NCBI GenBank assembly: GCA_002999035.1 | Contig: CP027241.1 | Span: forward strand, 2,680,195 to 2,744,194 | DNA: 64,000 bases | Reading direction: 5' to 3' | Source of the DNA: Lachnospiraceae bacterium oral taxon 500 | GTDB lineage: Bacteria; Bacillota; Clostridia; Lachnospirales; Vallitaleaceae | Shown here: piece by piece, positions 20,127 through 28,638 of the stretch | How positions within the stretch are numbered: the first letter of the stretch is position 1 | Layout: every line of letters begins with the position of its first letter | The notes under the pieces: generated by a model | What the model was told of the DNA's origin: nothing | The model's database searches: none | What the model saw: the letters and a program-made list of their open reading frames with translations, nothing else | Made by a program: the position numbers and the translations under genes

Positions 20127-20543
20127 CTAAATCCACTTAAGCCCATTCACATCTTTCAAAGCAAAAGTGCTCCCATCATAGTCATTTTTTAATACCACTT
20201 CTTTTTCCTTAACCGATATATCGTTGTACCAATGTTCCAAGCTGGCGTATTTCCCTGTATGAATATTGATGATTGCACTTGTTATCGGATCCCAGGTTTG
20301 TTTTTTAACTGTTTCTGCCAGCAAATAATAGGCATCTAAAAATATCAAATTTCTGCCATACATCCAAAAGGGAAGTTCAATTCCAAGTATCGGAAGTCTG
20401 GCCGAAAAAATCTCGTCTCCCTGCGGCGGCTCTGTTTCATACCGTAATTCTATCTCACTTCCAAAATAGGCAATGATTGCACCTTCATAATCTATGCGTA
20501 ACGGGATTCCTTCTTCGGCTATGTAAAATTTCATCTCATTCAT
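20127..20543 (-). CDS. Hypothetical small protein
   Basis: This 138-residue protein starts at an ATG (20543) with a GGAG site at a slightly long spacing. Predicted strands alternate with turns in the first half (IPLRIDYEGAIIAYFG), followed by a hydrophobic helix-like segment NLIFLDAYYLLAETV. There is no membrane span, cysteine pair or catalytic signature. It lies 23 bp ahead of the next hypothetical gene, so the two are probably co-transcribed. Family unknown to me. An immunity-protein role is inference from context. Confidence 0.65.
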   Translation of the reverse strand: MNEMKFYIAEEGIPLRIDYEGAIIAYFGSEIELRYETEPPQGDEIFSARLPILGIELPFWMYGRNLIFLDAYYLLAETVKKQTWDPITSAIINIHTGKYASLEHWYNDISVKEKEVVLKNDYDGSTFALKDVNGLKWI

Positions 20544-20582
20544 TCTGCATTACTCCATCCAATTTAAAATATTATCTAGGAG

Positions 20583-21131
20583 TCACTTTATCAATTCAGC
20601 AAGTTCAGCATCGGACAGCATATTGTTCTTATATAGCTTTTTCAGCAGATTGTCATTGAAGTTTTTCGAATAATAATCTTCTGCAAACTCCTTAAATCTT
20701 TCGTATGTATCGAAAGCATAACTTAGCAGCCAACGTCCGCCGTCGTTTCCTTTAACGGGATTCTGATGAAGCGTACCGTCATACCAGATAACGAAAGTAG
20801 AATACGCTCTTTCTTTTTCCGAGAACAGTCTTAACAGCTTGGGATCAAGTCCTTTATACATCTCATCCATTATATTCCGGTTCCATTCTTCGGCTGCAAA
20901 CTGATTTAGACTGTTTTCATGTGCAAAACCTTTGATAACTACCGCATCCTGTGTAAATATTACATGCAGCGTATCACCGGCACCGTTATCGACAACATAT
21001 CCGACTTCCGTGTCGGTTTCCGATTTTCTGATAAGCCGCAAATAGTCTTCATCAGGACCTGTCAAAGCATTATCCAAAACATATAGCGCCTCAAGCTTTC
21101 CATGCATATTGTTCCAATCCATGTATTTCAT
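20583..21131 (-). CDS. Hypothetical protein of an unnamed Firmicutes family
   Basis: This 182-residue protein starts at an ATG (21131, MKYMDWNNMHG) with a GGAG site. A GTG 12 bases upstream is the alternative. The central segment VIFTQDAVVIKGFAHENSLNQFA and WYDGTLHQNPVKG resemble hypothetical proteins I associate with toxin-immunity loci in Firmicutes and Bacteroidetes. That is a memory-based resemblance rather than a search result. It is cytoplasmic, with a helical C terminus (DAELAELIK). It sits 40 bp upstream of the 20543 gene on the same strand. Confidence 0.65.
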   Translation of the reverse strand: MKYMDWNNMHGKLEALYVLDNALTGPDEDYLRLIRKSETDTEVGYVVDNGAGDTLHVIFTQDAVVIKGFAHENSLNQFAAEEWNRNIMDEMYKGLDPKLLRLFSEKERAYSTFVIWYDGTLHQNPVKGNDGGRWLLSYAFDTYERFKEFAEDYYSKNFNDNLLKKLYKNNMLSDAELAELIK

Positions 21132-21293
21132 GTTATTCTCCACTGTTATTTAATAAGACGATATAACTGTCAAAAGTTATTTTTAGGATTTTATGTCACA
21201 ACATATTGTGCGAAACGATCTATTTTTATCTATATATTGCAAGCAAGGAACATAAACACGACTTTTGACACCCACATCATAAAACTGGGATTT

Positions 21294-21409
21294 GAAGCGC
21301 GCAAGCGTAAATGAATGCGACCGCGCAGCGGGCATATTCATTTCGCGGCGCTTCACCGGCAGACGGAGAGCACGAAGTGCGGCAAATGCGAAGCATTTGG
21401 TCTGCTGGT
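21294..21409. repeat. Intergenic double-hairpin repeat (copy A)
   Basis: A 61-bp hairpin (GAAGCGC 21294-21300 to GCGCTTC 21348-21354) is followed by a second hairpin (ACCGGCAGA 21355-21363 with TCTGCTGGT 21401-21409). The second contains GCAC-GAA-GTGC and AAATGC-GAA-GCATTT. The same two-part element occurs inverted at 37859-37974, and the first hairpin alone at 37772-37832. The gap 21132-21438 is otherwise AT-rich and featureless. Confidence 0.85.
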
Positions 21410-21438
21410 GAAAAAATCCCCGATAAATTCTAAGTTAT

Positions 21439-21885
21439 CTATTCCTCTGCAATTCTCCACTTTAAAAAATTTGCTACGATATAGGTATCTGCCGGTTCAT
21501 GAATAGAATTATCTATTTTGCCAACGTGAAACAAATCCGTGTCCGACCATATTATTACTCTTTGCCGGTTTCCGGGCAGTAAATTGTCGTGAAAAGCCAA
21601 ATGGGCATTCAAAATATCACATGAATAATTATCTTGCCAGCCAACCAGATGCATCTGACGCAAGCCTAAAAACTGAAGTTCTATCGTTTTCGGTCTCCAT
21701 TGGCGTTGAAATTTGACAGATAATATCCTTTCTTCTGCACCGCCGAAAAGCATTGCCATATCATCATCGACAAAAACTCCACTCTTAAAATTAAGCGACA
21801 CAATACAAGCGTCATGAAAGTGACCATAAACAGACATTAACAAATCAATATCTTCTTGCGTTCTTATATCGTGCCAAGTATTCAT
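21439..21885 (-). CDS. Hypothetical protein
   Basis: This 148-residue protein starts at an ATG (21885) with a strong GGAGG site. The N-terminal sequence VYGHFHDACIVSLNF and the following acidic DDDMAMLFG stretch precede a strand-rich core (ILSVKFQRQWRPKTIELQF). No catalytic motif, cysteine pair or membrane segment is visible. The composition is AT-rich relative to the purine operon nearby. It is the only one of this group separated from the others by the repeat at 21294-21409. Unknown family, with an immunity-type role possible from context. Confidence 0.65.
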   Translation of the reverse strand: MNTWHDIRTQEDIDLLMSVYGHFHDACIVSLNFKSGVFVDDDMAMLFGGAEERILSVKFQRQWRPKTIELQFLGLRQMHLVGWQDNYSCDILNAHLAFHDNLLPGNRQRVIIWSDTDLFHVGKIDNSIHEPADTYIVANFLKWRIAEE

Positions 21886-22074
21886 AACTTCGCCTCCACA
21901 AACTGGAATTTATGAAATCCTTTTTATTCAATAGAGCCATATTCAGGACAGTCATGGCACCATTTTAGTAGTGAATTCCGTACCACAATTCAATCATCTT
22001 AACTATTCACCCTAATCATGTATTCCAAGGCTATTTACAACTTCCTAAAACATTCTCAAACTGCCGTCCTGTTT

Positions 22075-22281
22075 TTACAACGCATCATCTATTTCAACAA
22101 TTTCATACTCAGGCTCATCGTCCGGATCATATGGATAATCTCCAGGATTGCTCATCTCAAGAATTTCCCCTCCGGTATGATAGCAACTAACTAGATACAG
22201 TGCATATTCTTCAGCCTCCTCATATGAATCGAAGATCTCATCCTCTTCTTCACCCTCAAAAATAATCTTGTATTTTTCCAT
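22075..22281 (-). CDS. Hypothetical very acidic small protein
   Basis: This 68-residue protein starts at an ATG (22281) behind a perfect AGGAGG. More than a third of the residues are Asp or Glu (for example FEGEEEDEIFDSYEEAEEYA and DPDDEPEYEIVEIDDAL). The first half could form a strand-helix unit like DNA-mimic or antitoxin proteins. No toxin partner is adjacent. The 189 bp downstream (21886-22074) shows no supported gene. Confidence 0.6.
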   Translation of the reverse strand: MEKYKIIFEGEEEDEIFDSYEEAEEYALYLVSCYHTGGEILEMSNPGDYPYDPDDEPEYEIVEIDDAL

Positions 22282-22347
22282 AATATCCTCCTTTTTTTAC
22301 AAGTTATCATTTCCACAACTTCTAATTTACCAAGTTTCTCAATTATA

Positions 22348-22603
22348 TCACTTTAATTTCATAAATATCGTGTATTCAAATCCGGCTTGTTTAGCAAACT
22401 TCTCTTTTACCCGATGAGTTTCGGCAAAACCTAAACTTTTATAAAGTTCAATTTTGTTATTTGCTGCATCAAGCATAAAACAAGGATAATCTTTTGGGAT
22501 TATAAACTCGGACACATTGAAAGCTGTCCAGACGCTTAAAACCGCTTCCGAACTGTTCGATTGACTTATATAAAAGATTTTGGCAATCCTGACATTACGG
22601 ATT
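22348..22603 (-). pseudogene. C-terminal fragment of a second GNAT acetyltransferase
   Basis: A frame open to the stop near 22348 reads YPCFMLDAANNKIELYKSLG and continues FAETHRVKEKFAKQAG. This has the form of the last strand-helix-strand of a GNAT domain (the N..A...Y...GF pattern). Its N-terminal half, with the acetyl-CoA loop, is missing. The preceding in-frame sequence is only an alternative reading of the end of the intact GNAT gene. It looks like a deletion remnant joined just behind the intact gene. Confidence 0.5.
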
Positions 22604-23083
22604 TTATAAATCATACACGGCGACGATTTCATTGCCGCACATTTCTCCGTTCTCGAAAAAACCATACTTAAGGTAAATTGCTCTTGCTCGGGTATTTTCC
22701 GGTTCATACGACAGCCAGACCTGTTTCGCCTCGCCAAACGGAAATGTACGAATCAAACGAATCACAGCGTCAATTGTCTGCTTTCCCAGACCACGCCCCT
22801 GATATTTCCTATCAATCATCAGTCTCCACAAGCTGTAGTTCTCCTTGATCAAACGGCTTTCCTCTTCGTTGCCAACCGTTCCTTTGCCGATCATAACAAA
22901 GCCAATCAGGGCGTCATCGTCATATACCGCCAGCGGTAAAGCGTGATTCCCTTCGTTTCTCGTTGCGTATGCTTCCGCCAGACTTTGTATGTTTTCCGCG
23001 ACGAAATCTTTTTGTTCTTCGTATGGCTCCAATGCGCAAACTTTCCAAATATTTTTATTGGTAATTTCATCAAATCTAATCAT
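22604..23083 (-). CDS. GNAT family N-acetyltransferase
   Basis: This 159-residue protein has the acetyl-CoA-binding motif A in LMIDRKYQGRGLGKQTIDAV (about residues 90-108) and the late motif NTRARAIYLKYGFFENGEM. The N-terminal MIRFDEITNKNIWKVCALEP matches polyamine/diamine acetyltransferases of the BltD/PaiA-like group, so spermidine or another amine is a plausible acceptor. The ATG at 23083 follows GGGGGAGAG. It lies between the zinc macrodomain gene and the AT-rich small genes, all on the same strand. Confidence 0.88.
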   Translation of the reverse strand: MIRFDEITNKNIWKVCALEPYEEQKDFVAENIQSLAEAYATRNEGNHALPLAVYDDDALIGFVMIGKGTVGNEEESRLIKENYSLWRLMIDRKYQGRGLGKQTIDAVIRLIRTFPFGEAKQVWLSYEPENTRARAIYLKYGFFENGEMCGNEIVAVYDL

Positions 23084-23116
23084 ATACTCTCCCCCAACTT
23101 CCCGTTTATCGAAAAA

Positions 23117-23923
23117 CTATTCCCCATCCGAGTTCAGAATACCGCTGTAAATCTCCCTGTCCTCGTCCTTAAACACATTAAAAATTACCTTGTCTATCTG
23201 CCCCGGGCTTTCCGCCAGCCACTTGCTGACGGTAGATACCGCTATCTCGGCCGCCCTTTTATTCGGGAACATAAACACGCCGGTGGAAATACAGCAGAAA
23301 GCCACCGTTTTCAGCCTGTTTTCCGCGCACATGGCAAGTGTATTTTGGTAACAGTCCGCCAGTTCTTTTTCGTGCTCGGCCGTAAGCTCGCCGCCTACAA
23401 TCGGCCCGACGATATGGATAACCTTTTTGGCCGGTAAATTATAGGCATCGGTCAACATCGGAACGGCTGTCGGCTGCTGATAATTCATTCCGTATTTATT
23501 CCGCAGCAGTTTCATCAGCCGGGCACAGGCCAACCTTAATTGAACCCCGGCAAAGGTATGGATCGCATTGTCAATGCAAAGGTGGCACGGCGCAAAACAG
23601 CCCAGCATTTGGCTGTTGGCGGCATTAACAATCGCATCCGCCCGCAGTGTCGTAATATCTCCCTGCCAAAGATAAATATTTTCCCGAACCGGCCGGAGAG
23701 CCGCCAGGTCGGTAATCCCCTTTTTTTCAATTTCCGCCTGCAAATATTCATCCTGTACCCGTAAAAAATCCTGATCAGCCGCTTTCGGCTCCCTGACATT
23801 CAGCAAGGAGCGCAATAAAATCCATTGTTCTTCTTCTGTTTCCGGCATCATCCTGTTTTTATAATCTTCCCTTTCCGCCAATAATCTCTGAATTAGATAT
23901 TCTCTCCGCTCTTGCTGGTTCAT
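23117..23923 (-). CDS. Zinc-dependent macrodomain protein-ADP-ribose hydrolase
   Basis: This 268-residue protein has a helical N-terminal extension of about 75 residues followed by a macrodomain. The motifs are QGDIT (87-91), DAIVNAAN (96-103), the cysteine/histidine insertion GCFAPCHLCIDNAIH (108-122) and the phosphate loop STGVFMFP (213-220). The inserted Cys-His-Cys set is the mark of zinc macrodomains, which reverse ADP-ribosylation by SirTM sirtuins. The matching SirTM lies at 17290-18210. In known systems the two are adjacent, but here several unrelated genes lie between them. I chose the ATG at 23923, which follows AGGAAGGA. Confidence 0.9.
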   Translation of the reverse strand: MNQQERREYLIQRLLAEREDYKNRMMPETEEEQWILLRSLLNVREPKAADQDFLRVQDEYLQAEIEKKGITDLAALRPVRENIYLWQGDITTLRADAIVNAANSQMLGCFAPCHLCIDNAIHTFAGVQLRLACARLMKLLRNKYGMNYQQPTAVPMLTDAYNLPAKKVIHIVGPIVGGELTAEHEKELADCYQNTLAMCAENRLKTVAFCCISTGVFMFPNKRAAEIAVSTVSKWLAESPGQIDKVIFNVFKDEDREIYSGILNSDGE

Positions 23924-24001
23924 TGCGTCCTTCCTTTCTGATCTCAACTAAGCTTAACTAAGGCCGCTCGCCAAAGCTGAGGCCGCCCTGATAAGTATTT
24001 G

Positions 24002-24040
24002 AAAACAGGCTTTGACACTGATAGTCCCAAAGCCTGTTTT
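24002..24040 (-). terminator. Terminator downstream of the Rrf2 gene
   Basis: A perfect 13-bp stem of AAAACAGGCTTTG (24002-24014) and CAAAGCCTGTTTT (24028-24040). The U-rich arms on both sides make it potentially bidirectional. Confidence 0.8.
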
Positions 24041-24042
24041 GT

Positions 24043-24483
24043 TTACACTTCCTTCGCTAACAGTTCCCGCATTCCTGTGTGCAAGTCCGCAACAGAATAT
24101 TTTTTCATTTCATTTTCCATCGCCTCCTGAATTGCCTTTAACTTGCCGTCAAGAAGTCCATGTATATTTCTGCCCACGGGGCAATTCGGGTTCGGTGCTT
24201 CGTGAAAATGAAACAGTTCCCCATTTTCAACCGACTCCATCGCCTGGTAGACATCAAAGAATGTTATATCGGTCAGCGCTCTTGCAGGCGCGATACCGCC
24301 TGTTCCCCTGGCAACAGTAATCAGTCCCGCCCGCTTAAGCTTTGTCAATATGTTTCTGATAACGACCGGATTCGTATTGATGCTTGCTGCCAGAAAATCG
24401 CTGGTAATCTTGTATTTGCCCTTAAATATATCCGCACAGGCGAAAATATGCAGGGCAACGGTAAATCTGCTTGATATCTGCAT
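24043..24483 (-). CDS. Rrf2 family transcriptional regulator
   Basis: This 146-residue protein has the N-terminal winged helix of Rrf2 regulators (MQISSRFTVALHIFACADI, then the recognition segment NPVVIRNILTKLKRAGLI and RGTGG). It ends in a helical dimerisation region. A single conserved-position cysteine is in PNCPVG rather than the three cysteines of iron-sulfur Rrf2 proteins. It should therefore sense something other than a cluster, like the YwnA-type members. The ATG at 24483 has a GGGAGG site. It follows the SnoaL-like gene by 57 bp and may act on the twin operators upstream of that gene. Confidence 0.9.
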   Translation of the reverse strand: MQISSRFTVALHIFACADIFKGKYKITSDFLAASINTNPVVIRNILTKLKRAGLITVARGTGGIAPARALTDITFFDVYQAMESVENGELFHFHEAPNPNCPVGRNIHGLLDGKLKAIQEAMENEMKKYSVADLHTGMRELLAKEV

Positions 24484-24503
24484 AATATCTTCCTCCCGGA
24501 GAT

Positions 24504-24532
24504 ATTTTATACCATTTTCTTTGCAAATTCAA
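24504..24532 (-). promoter_or_regulatory. Probable promoter of the Rrf2 gene
   Basis: TTGAAT (24527-24532), a 17-bp spacer and TAAAAT (24504-24509) on the minus strand, in the short gap after the SnoaL-like gene. Confidence 0.45.
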
Positions 24533-24540
24533 TGATTGCC

Positions 24541-25311
24541 TTAAAATTTGCCGTTCTGATTTTGCCAGGTATCTTCTGCCGCAATTGTCTCCATAACATC
24601 CCAGTGTTCCGCAATCTTGCCGTTTTCTACTCGAAACAGGTCATAGTAAGAAGTCGGTGCACCGCCAAAGGTTCCCTCACTCACCGCCAGCGCGTAGTCT
24701 CCATCTGCAAGTACAAAATATGTCTTATTATATATCATCCGGATTCCCTGTTTCCCCAGCGCTTCAAGAGCTGCACCCAATCCCGAAAGCCCGTCTGCAA
24801 TGCTGATGTTGTGCTGAATATACTTATCACCGTCAAAGTACGATGTAAGCTTGTCCGGATTTTCGCCCCGCAGAATATCTCCTACAAAACTTGCGACAAT
24901 ATTTCTTGTTTCTTCCTTATCAATATCTTTCTTTTCAAGGGTGCCGTCCACCTGAGTATGTCCCGAAGGATTGGGTTCAGCTTTGGCCGCAAGGTTATCC
25001 CAGTGCTCCGCAATCTTACCATTCGCATCAAAGCGGAAAATGTCAAAAGCAACCTGCTCACCCATGCCCGCAAAGTTATATACCGTCTGCAAAAATACCT
25101 TATCGCCGTCTGCAAAGGCTCTGATGTTCTGCACTGTGGTTTTTACCGGAGCAGAACCAAGATACGCCACACTTTTCGTAAACGCCTCCGCGCCTGTGCC
25201 ATAAGCCAGATTATGCTGAATGTATCCCTCGGCTAAAAGCTTCTTAGCTGTTTTGGTATCTCCGGTGGCAAATGTGTTAATCAGGGCCAATGCTTTTTCT
25301 TTGTTTGTCAT
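24541..25311 (-). CDS. Double SnoaL/NTF2-like domain protein
   Basis: This 256-residue protein is built of two tandem SnoaL-like cone folds. Each has the signature YIQHN (residues about 31 and 166) and the ending NGKIAEHWD (residues about 99 and 231). Such proteins act as small-molecule cyclases, isomerases or ligand-binding proteins. The repeated His-Trp pocket suggests one ligand per module, but no substrate can be assigned. I chose the ATG at 25311, which follows AAGGAGG. A longer frame upstream reads through the promoter. It is headed by a strong promoter with two matching operators and followed by an Rrf2 regulator. Confidence 0.85.
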   Translation of the reverse strand: MTNKEKALALINTFATGDTKTAKKLLAEGYIQHNLAYGTGAEAFTKSVAYLGSAPVKTTVQNIRAFADGDKVFLQTVYNFAGMGEQVAFDIFRFDANGKIAEHWDNLAAKAEPNPSGHTQVDGTLEKKDIDKEETRNIVASFVGDILRGENPDKLTSYFDGDKYIQHNISIADGLSGLGAALEALGKQGIRMIYNKTYFVLADGDYALAVSEGTFGGAPTSYYDLFRVENGKIAEHWDVMETIAAEDTWQNQNGKF

Positions 25312-25344
25312 AATTGTATCCTCCTTAGAATATGTGTTTGGGTT

Positions 25345-25419
25345 TGATGTAATCGTCATTGTTTCATCCGATGAGGACACTATACCATAGGCTTGATGTA
25401 ATGTCAATAGTTACATCAA
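25345..25419 (-). promoter_or_regulatory. Promoter of the SnoaL-like gene with twin operators
   Basis: The promoter is TTGACA (25402-25407), 17 bp, TATAGT (25379-25384). Operator 1 is TGATGTAA (25394-25401), a 9-bp spacer and TTACATCA (25411-25418), covering the -35. Operator 2 has GATGTAA (25346-25352), a 9-bp spacer and TTTCATC (25362-25368), downstream of the -10. The matching half-sites and spacing imply one dimeric repressor. The Rrf2 protein beside it is the nearest candidate. Confidence 0.75.
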
Positions 25420-25557
25420 AATAATTTCATTTTTTTACACAAATACCCCGTCACTCTTATGACGAGGCTAATTTGCTCATTTCTTTGTTTTTTGAGTATA
25501 CGACAATGGAAAAAAATGATTTATTAAATCCTTTCTGGTTTTGGGGGTAAAAATCAA

Positions 25558-25578
25558 GGGCTGCTTAAAAAGCAGCCC
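25558..25578 (-). terminator. Terminator after the purine operon
   Basis: A 9-bp stem GGGCTGCTT / AAGCAGCCC with an AAA loop lies 85 bp downstream of purD. On the minus strand it is followed by TTGATTTTT. The plus-strand side carries the same CCTTTTCCTATTTCACG tail as the nox terminator. Nothing else is recognisable between 25420 and 25662. Confidence 0.7.
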
Positions 25579-25662
25579 CTTTTCCTATTTCACGGATTTG
25601 GCAAAAAAAAGTCTTTCTGATTATAATGGTTACACCTGCCGGTTTTGGATATTTACATAATG

Positions 25663-26925
25663 TCAATTTTCCAGCCAGGCAATATCCCGCCGGAAACTTT
25701 TGCCCTCGAAATGAATCTGCTCGGCAAGCTGATATGCTTTTTGCCGGGCATCTTTTAGCGTCGCTCCGCAGGCAGCGGCAACCAGTACCCGGCCGCCGGC
25801 CGTAATCATCTGTTGCTGCCGGTTTCGAGCCACCCCGCCATAAAAAATCATTTCCGCTTTAGCCGCCGCCGGAACGGTAATTTCTTTCCCTTTTTCATAA
25901 TCTTCCGGGTAGCCTCCGGACGTTAAAACTACACCGACACAGGCTTCCTGCCGCCATTGCAGCCTGATTTCCGATAAGCGCTGCCGGCAAACGGCGGTCA
26001 ACACCTGCCCTAAGGGCGAACACAGCCGCGGCAGCAGCACCTCCGTTTCCGGGTCGCCGAAACGGACATTGAATTCCAAAACCTTTACGCCCGCCGCAGT
26101 CAGCATCAAACCGATAAACAAAATTCCCCGAAAGTTCATGTTTTCGGCTTGCAGGCCGCGCAGCACCGGTTTTAAAATCTGCTCGTCAATTTCTTTTTGC
26201 ACCGCCGCATCCTGCAAAACCGGATTAGGCGAAAAGCAGCCCATGCCACCGGTATTTAAGCCCTGGTCACCGTCCAGCGCCCGCTTATAATCTCTGGCGC
26301 TTTCCAGCGGCAAAATCGTCTGCCCGTCCACCAGACAAATCAGCGACGCCTCGGTGCCGCTTAAAAACTCCTCGATTACGACTCTGCTGCCGGCCTGACC
26401 AAACTTTTTGTCCTGCATCATCTGGGTCAAGCCCAGCGCCGCTTCTGCCTCGGACGCCGCAATCAAAACCCCCTTGCCGGCCGCCAGACCGTCTGCTTTC
26501 AGCACTACCGGATATGACCGATTTTTCAGCGCCGATACAGCCTCTTCCAGCGAATCATACACCGCGTAATCAGCAGTCGGAATCCGGTATTTTTTCATAA
26601 ATTCCTTGGCAAAGGCTTTGCTCCCTTCCAGTCTGGCCGCTGCCTGATCCGGGCCGACAATCGCCAGCCCCCGCCGCTGAAACTGATCCACAATCCCTTC
26701 CACCAGAGGCTGCTCCGGTCCGACAATGGTTAAATCAATCTGATTTTGTTCAGCAAAATCTGCTGCCGCCGTCAGATCATCAATCGCAATCGCCACATTT
26801 TCGGCAATCTCATCCGTTCCGCCATTACCCGGCAGGCAAAAGAGCTGCGCTGCCGGTTCGTCCTGCCGCAGTTTCCATAAAATCGCGCTTTCTCTCGCCC
26901 CATTGCCAATCACTAAGTATTTCAT
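25663..26925 (-). CDS. purD: Phosphoribosylamine-glycine ligase (GAR synthetase)
   Basis: PurD joins 5-phosphoribosylamine and glycine with ATP, the second step of purine synthesis. The 420-residue protein begins MKYLVIGNGARESAILWKL, with the typical GNGGRE variant. The ATP-grasp domain follows (PVVLKADGLAAGKGV near 145, then FLSGTEASLICLVDG), and EFNVRFGDPETEVLLPRL forms the metal site. The ATG at 26925 follows AAAGGA. It is the last gene of the purine operon, 48 bp after purH, and is followed by a hairpin terminator. Confidence 0.96.
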   Translation of the reverse strand: MKYLVIGNGARESAILWKLRQDEPAAQLFCLPGNGGTDEIAENVAIAIDDLTAAADFAEQNQIDLTIVGPEQPLVEGIVDQFQRRGLAIVGPDQAAARLEGSKAFAKEFMKKYRIPTADYAVYDSLEEAVSALKNRSYPVVLKADGLAAGKGVLIAASEAEAALGLTQMMQDKKFGQAGSRVVIEEFLSGTEASLICLVDGQTILPLESARDYKRALDGDQGLNTGGMGCFSPNPVLQDAAVQKEIDEQILKPVLRGLQAENMNFRGILFIGLMLTAAGVKVLEFNVRFGDPETEVLLPRLCSPLGQVLTAVCRQRLSEIRLQWRQEACVGVVLTSGGYPEDYEKGKEITVPAAAKAEMIFYGGVARNRQQQMITAGGRVLVAAACGATLKDARQKAYQLAEQIHFEGKSFRRDIAWLEN

Positions 26926-26973
26926 TTTTTGATTCCTTTCGATTTTTTATCCTGATACACGAGAAAATTGGTA

Positions 26974-28524
26974 TTAGTGCCGGAAATGCCGGATTTCCGT
27001 AAATATCATGGCAATCTGATGCCGGTTGCACATATCAATCGAATCCTGATCCCGGGTTGACCCGCCGGGCTGAATAATCGCCGTAATTCCCACCCGGGCA
27101 GCCGCTTCTACGCAGTCGGCAAAGGGGAAAAAGGCATCGGAGGCCAGCACTGCACCTTTTAAGATTTCGCCGCCCAAAGCCTCCCGGCAATGCTCAATCG
27201 CCTGCTCCGCCGCCCAAATCCGGTTGACCTGCCCTGTCCCTAAACCAAGCGACTGACTGCCCCTAGCAATGGCAATGCCGTTACTCTTAACATATTTGAC
27301 CAGCTTCCAAGCAAAGCGCAAATCTTCCATTTCCTGAGCCGATGGCTGCCGCTCCGTCACGCAGCGCAGCTTTTCCGGCCATAAATCCTCGTCATCCCGC
27401 TCCTGTATCAGCAAACCGCCGCTGACCTTGCGCAGGTCATAGCCGCCCTTGTTTTTTTGCGCCAATTCCGGCAGTACCAGCAGGCGAATATTTTTCTTGG
27501 CGGATAAAATTTCCAGTGCTTCCGGGCTAAAACCGGGTGCCAGCACAATCTCAATAAAAATCTTATGAATCTCGGCGGCCGTGGCAGCGTCAATTTCCCG
27601 GTTAGCGACAATAATTCCGCCAAAAATCGACTTAGGGTCAGCCAAATAGGCCTTTTGATAGGCTTTTGAAATTGTCGCGCCGCTCCCCACTCCGCAGGGA
27701 TTACTGTGCTTGCAGGCCACCACCGTCGGCTGATCAAACTCCTTGCATAGTTCCAGCGCTCCATTTGCGTCATTGATATTGTTATACGACAGTTCCTTGC
27801 CGTGCAGCTGCTCCGCTCCGGTCAAAAGCCCTTTTTCGGCGGTAATATCCTGATAATAGGCCGCCGTTTGGTGCGGGTTTTCTCCATAGCGCAGATTCTG
27901 CTTTTTTTCAAAGGTCAGAGTCAGCGTTTCCGGATACTGCCGGCCGGTCTTTTCATTTAAATATCCGGCAATCAGCGCGTCATAATTGGCCGTATGGGTA
28001 AAAACCTTGGCCGCCAGATAAAAATTAAATTCCGGCGCCGCCTTGCCCTGCCTGAGTTGTTCAATCAATGCCCCGTAATCGGCCGGATCAACCACCACCG
28101 ACACATCCTGATAATTTTTAGCCGCCGCCCGCAGCATCGACGGCCCGCCGATATCAATATTTTCAATTGCTTCCGCCAGTTCTGCCTCCGACCGTAAAAT
28201 AGTCTGCTTAAACGGATACAAATTAACAATGACCGCATCAATCGGCTCAATCTTTAAATCCGCCAACTGCCGCATATGCTCCGGATTATTCCGGCAGGCC
28301 AAAAGTCCGGCATGAATATGCGGGTGCAGCGTTTTGACCCGACCATCCAAACATTCGGGAAAGCCCGTTATCTCGGCCGCATCCGTCACCGGAATCTGCC
28401 CCTCGCGCAGCGTTTTGGCCGTTCCGCCGGTAGAAATTATCTCAAAGCCTAAACTCACCAATTCCCTTGCTAAATAGGTAATACCAGTCTTATCCGAAAC
28501 ACTGATCAGCGCTCTTTTTCCCAT
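26974..28524 (-). CDS. purH: Bifunctional AICAR formyltransferase / IMP cyclohydrolase
   Basis: PurH carries out the last two steps of IMP synthesis. The 516-residue protein has the N-terminal IMP cyclohydrolase domain (RALISVSDKTG, FEIISTGGTAK, RVKTLHPHIHAGLL) and the C-terminal formyltransferase domain. The latter carries the catalytic Lys-His in VACKHSNPCGVG and the closing AFFPFADCVEAAA and QPGGSTRDQDSI blocks. I chose the ATG at 28524 with GAGGG ahead of it. A GTG 24 bases upstream is the alternative. It follows purN after about 115 bp. Confidence 0.96.
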   Translation of the reverse strand: MGKRALISVSDKTGITYLARELVSLGFEIISTGGTAKTLREGQIPVTDAAEITGFPECLDGRVKTLHPHIHAGLLACRNNPEHMRQLADLKIEPIDAVIVNLYPFKQTILRSEAELAEAIENIDIGGPSMLRAAAKNYQDVSVVVDPADYGALIEQLRQGKAAPEFNFYLAAKVFTHTANYDALIAGYLNEKTGRQYPETLTLTFEKKQNLRYGENPHQTAAYYQDITAEKGLLTGAEQLHGKELSYNNINDANGALELCKEFDQPTVVACKHSNPCGVGSGATISKAYQKAYLADPKSIFGGIIVANREIDAATAAEIHKIFIEIVLAPGFSPEALEILSAKKNIRLLVLPELAQKNKGGYDLRKVSGGLLIQERDDEDLWPEKLRCVTERQPSAQEMEDLRFAWKLVKYVKSNGIAIARGSQSLGLGTGQVNRIWAAEQAIEHCREALGGEILKGAVLASDAFFPFADCVEAAARVGITAIIQPGGSTRDQDSIDMCNRHQIAMIFTEIRHFRH

Positions 28525-28638
28525 TTTTTCCCTCTTTTCTTGGCTCACTCAGTTTCCCCTGCCGGGCGGGATGCCGTAGGTCTTCCGCAACCCGCTCCGT
28601 AAAATGACTGTTTTATCAAACACAGGAAAGCTCCGTTA

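Noticed and set aside
17290-25600. Prophage or insertion sequence in the accessory region
   Set aside because: No integrase, transposase, phage structural gene or clear attachment duplication was seen. Only a shared about 30-bp tail brackets it.
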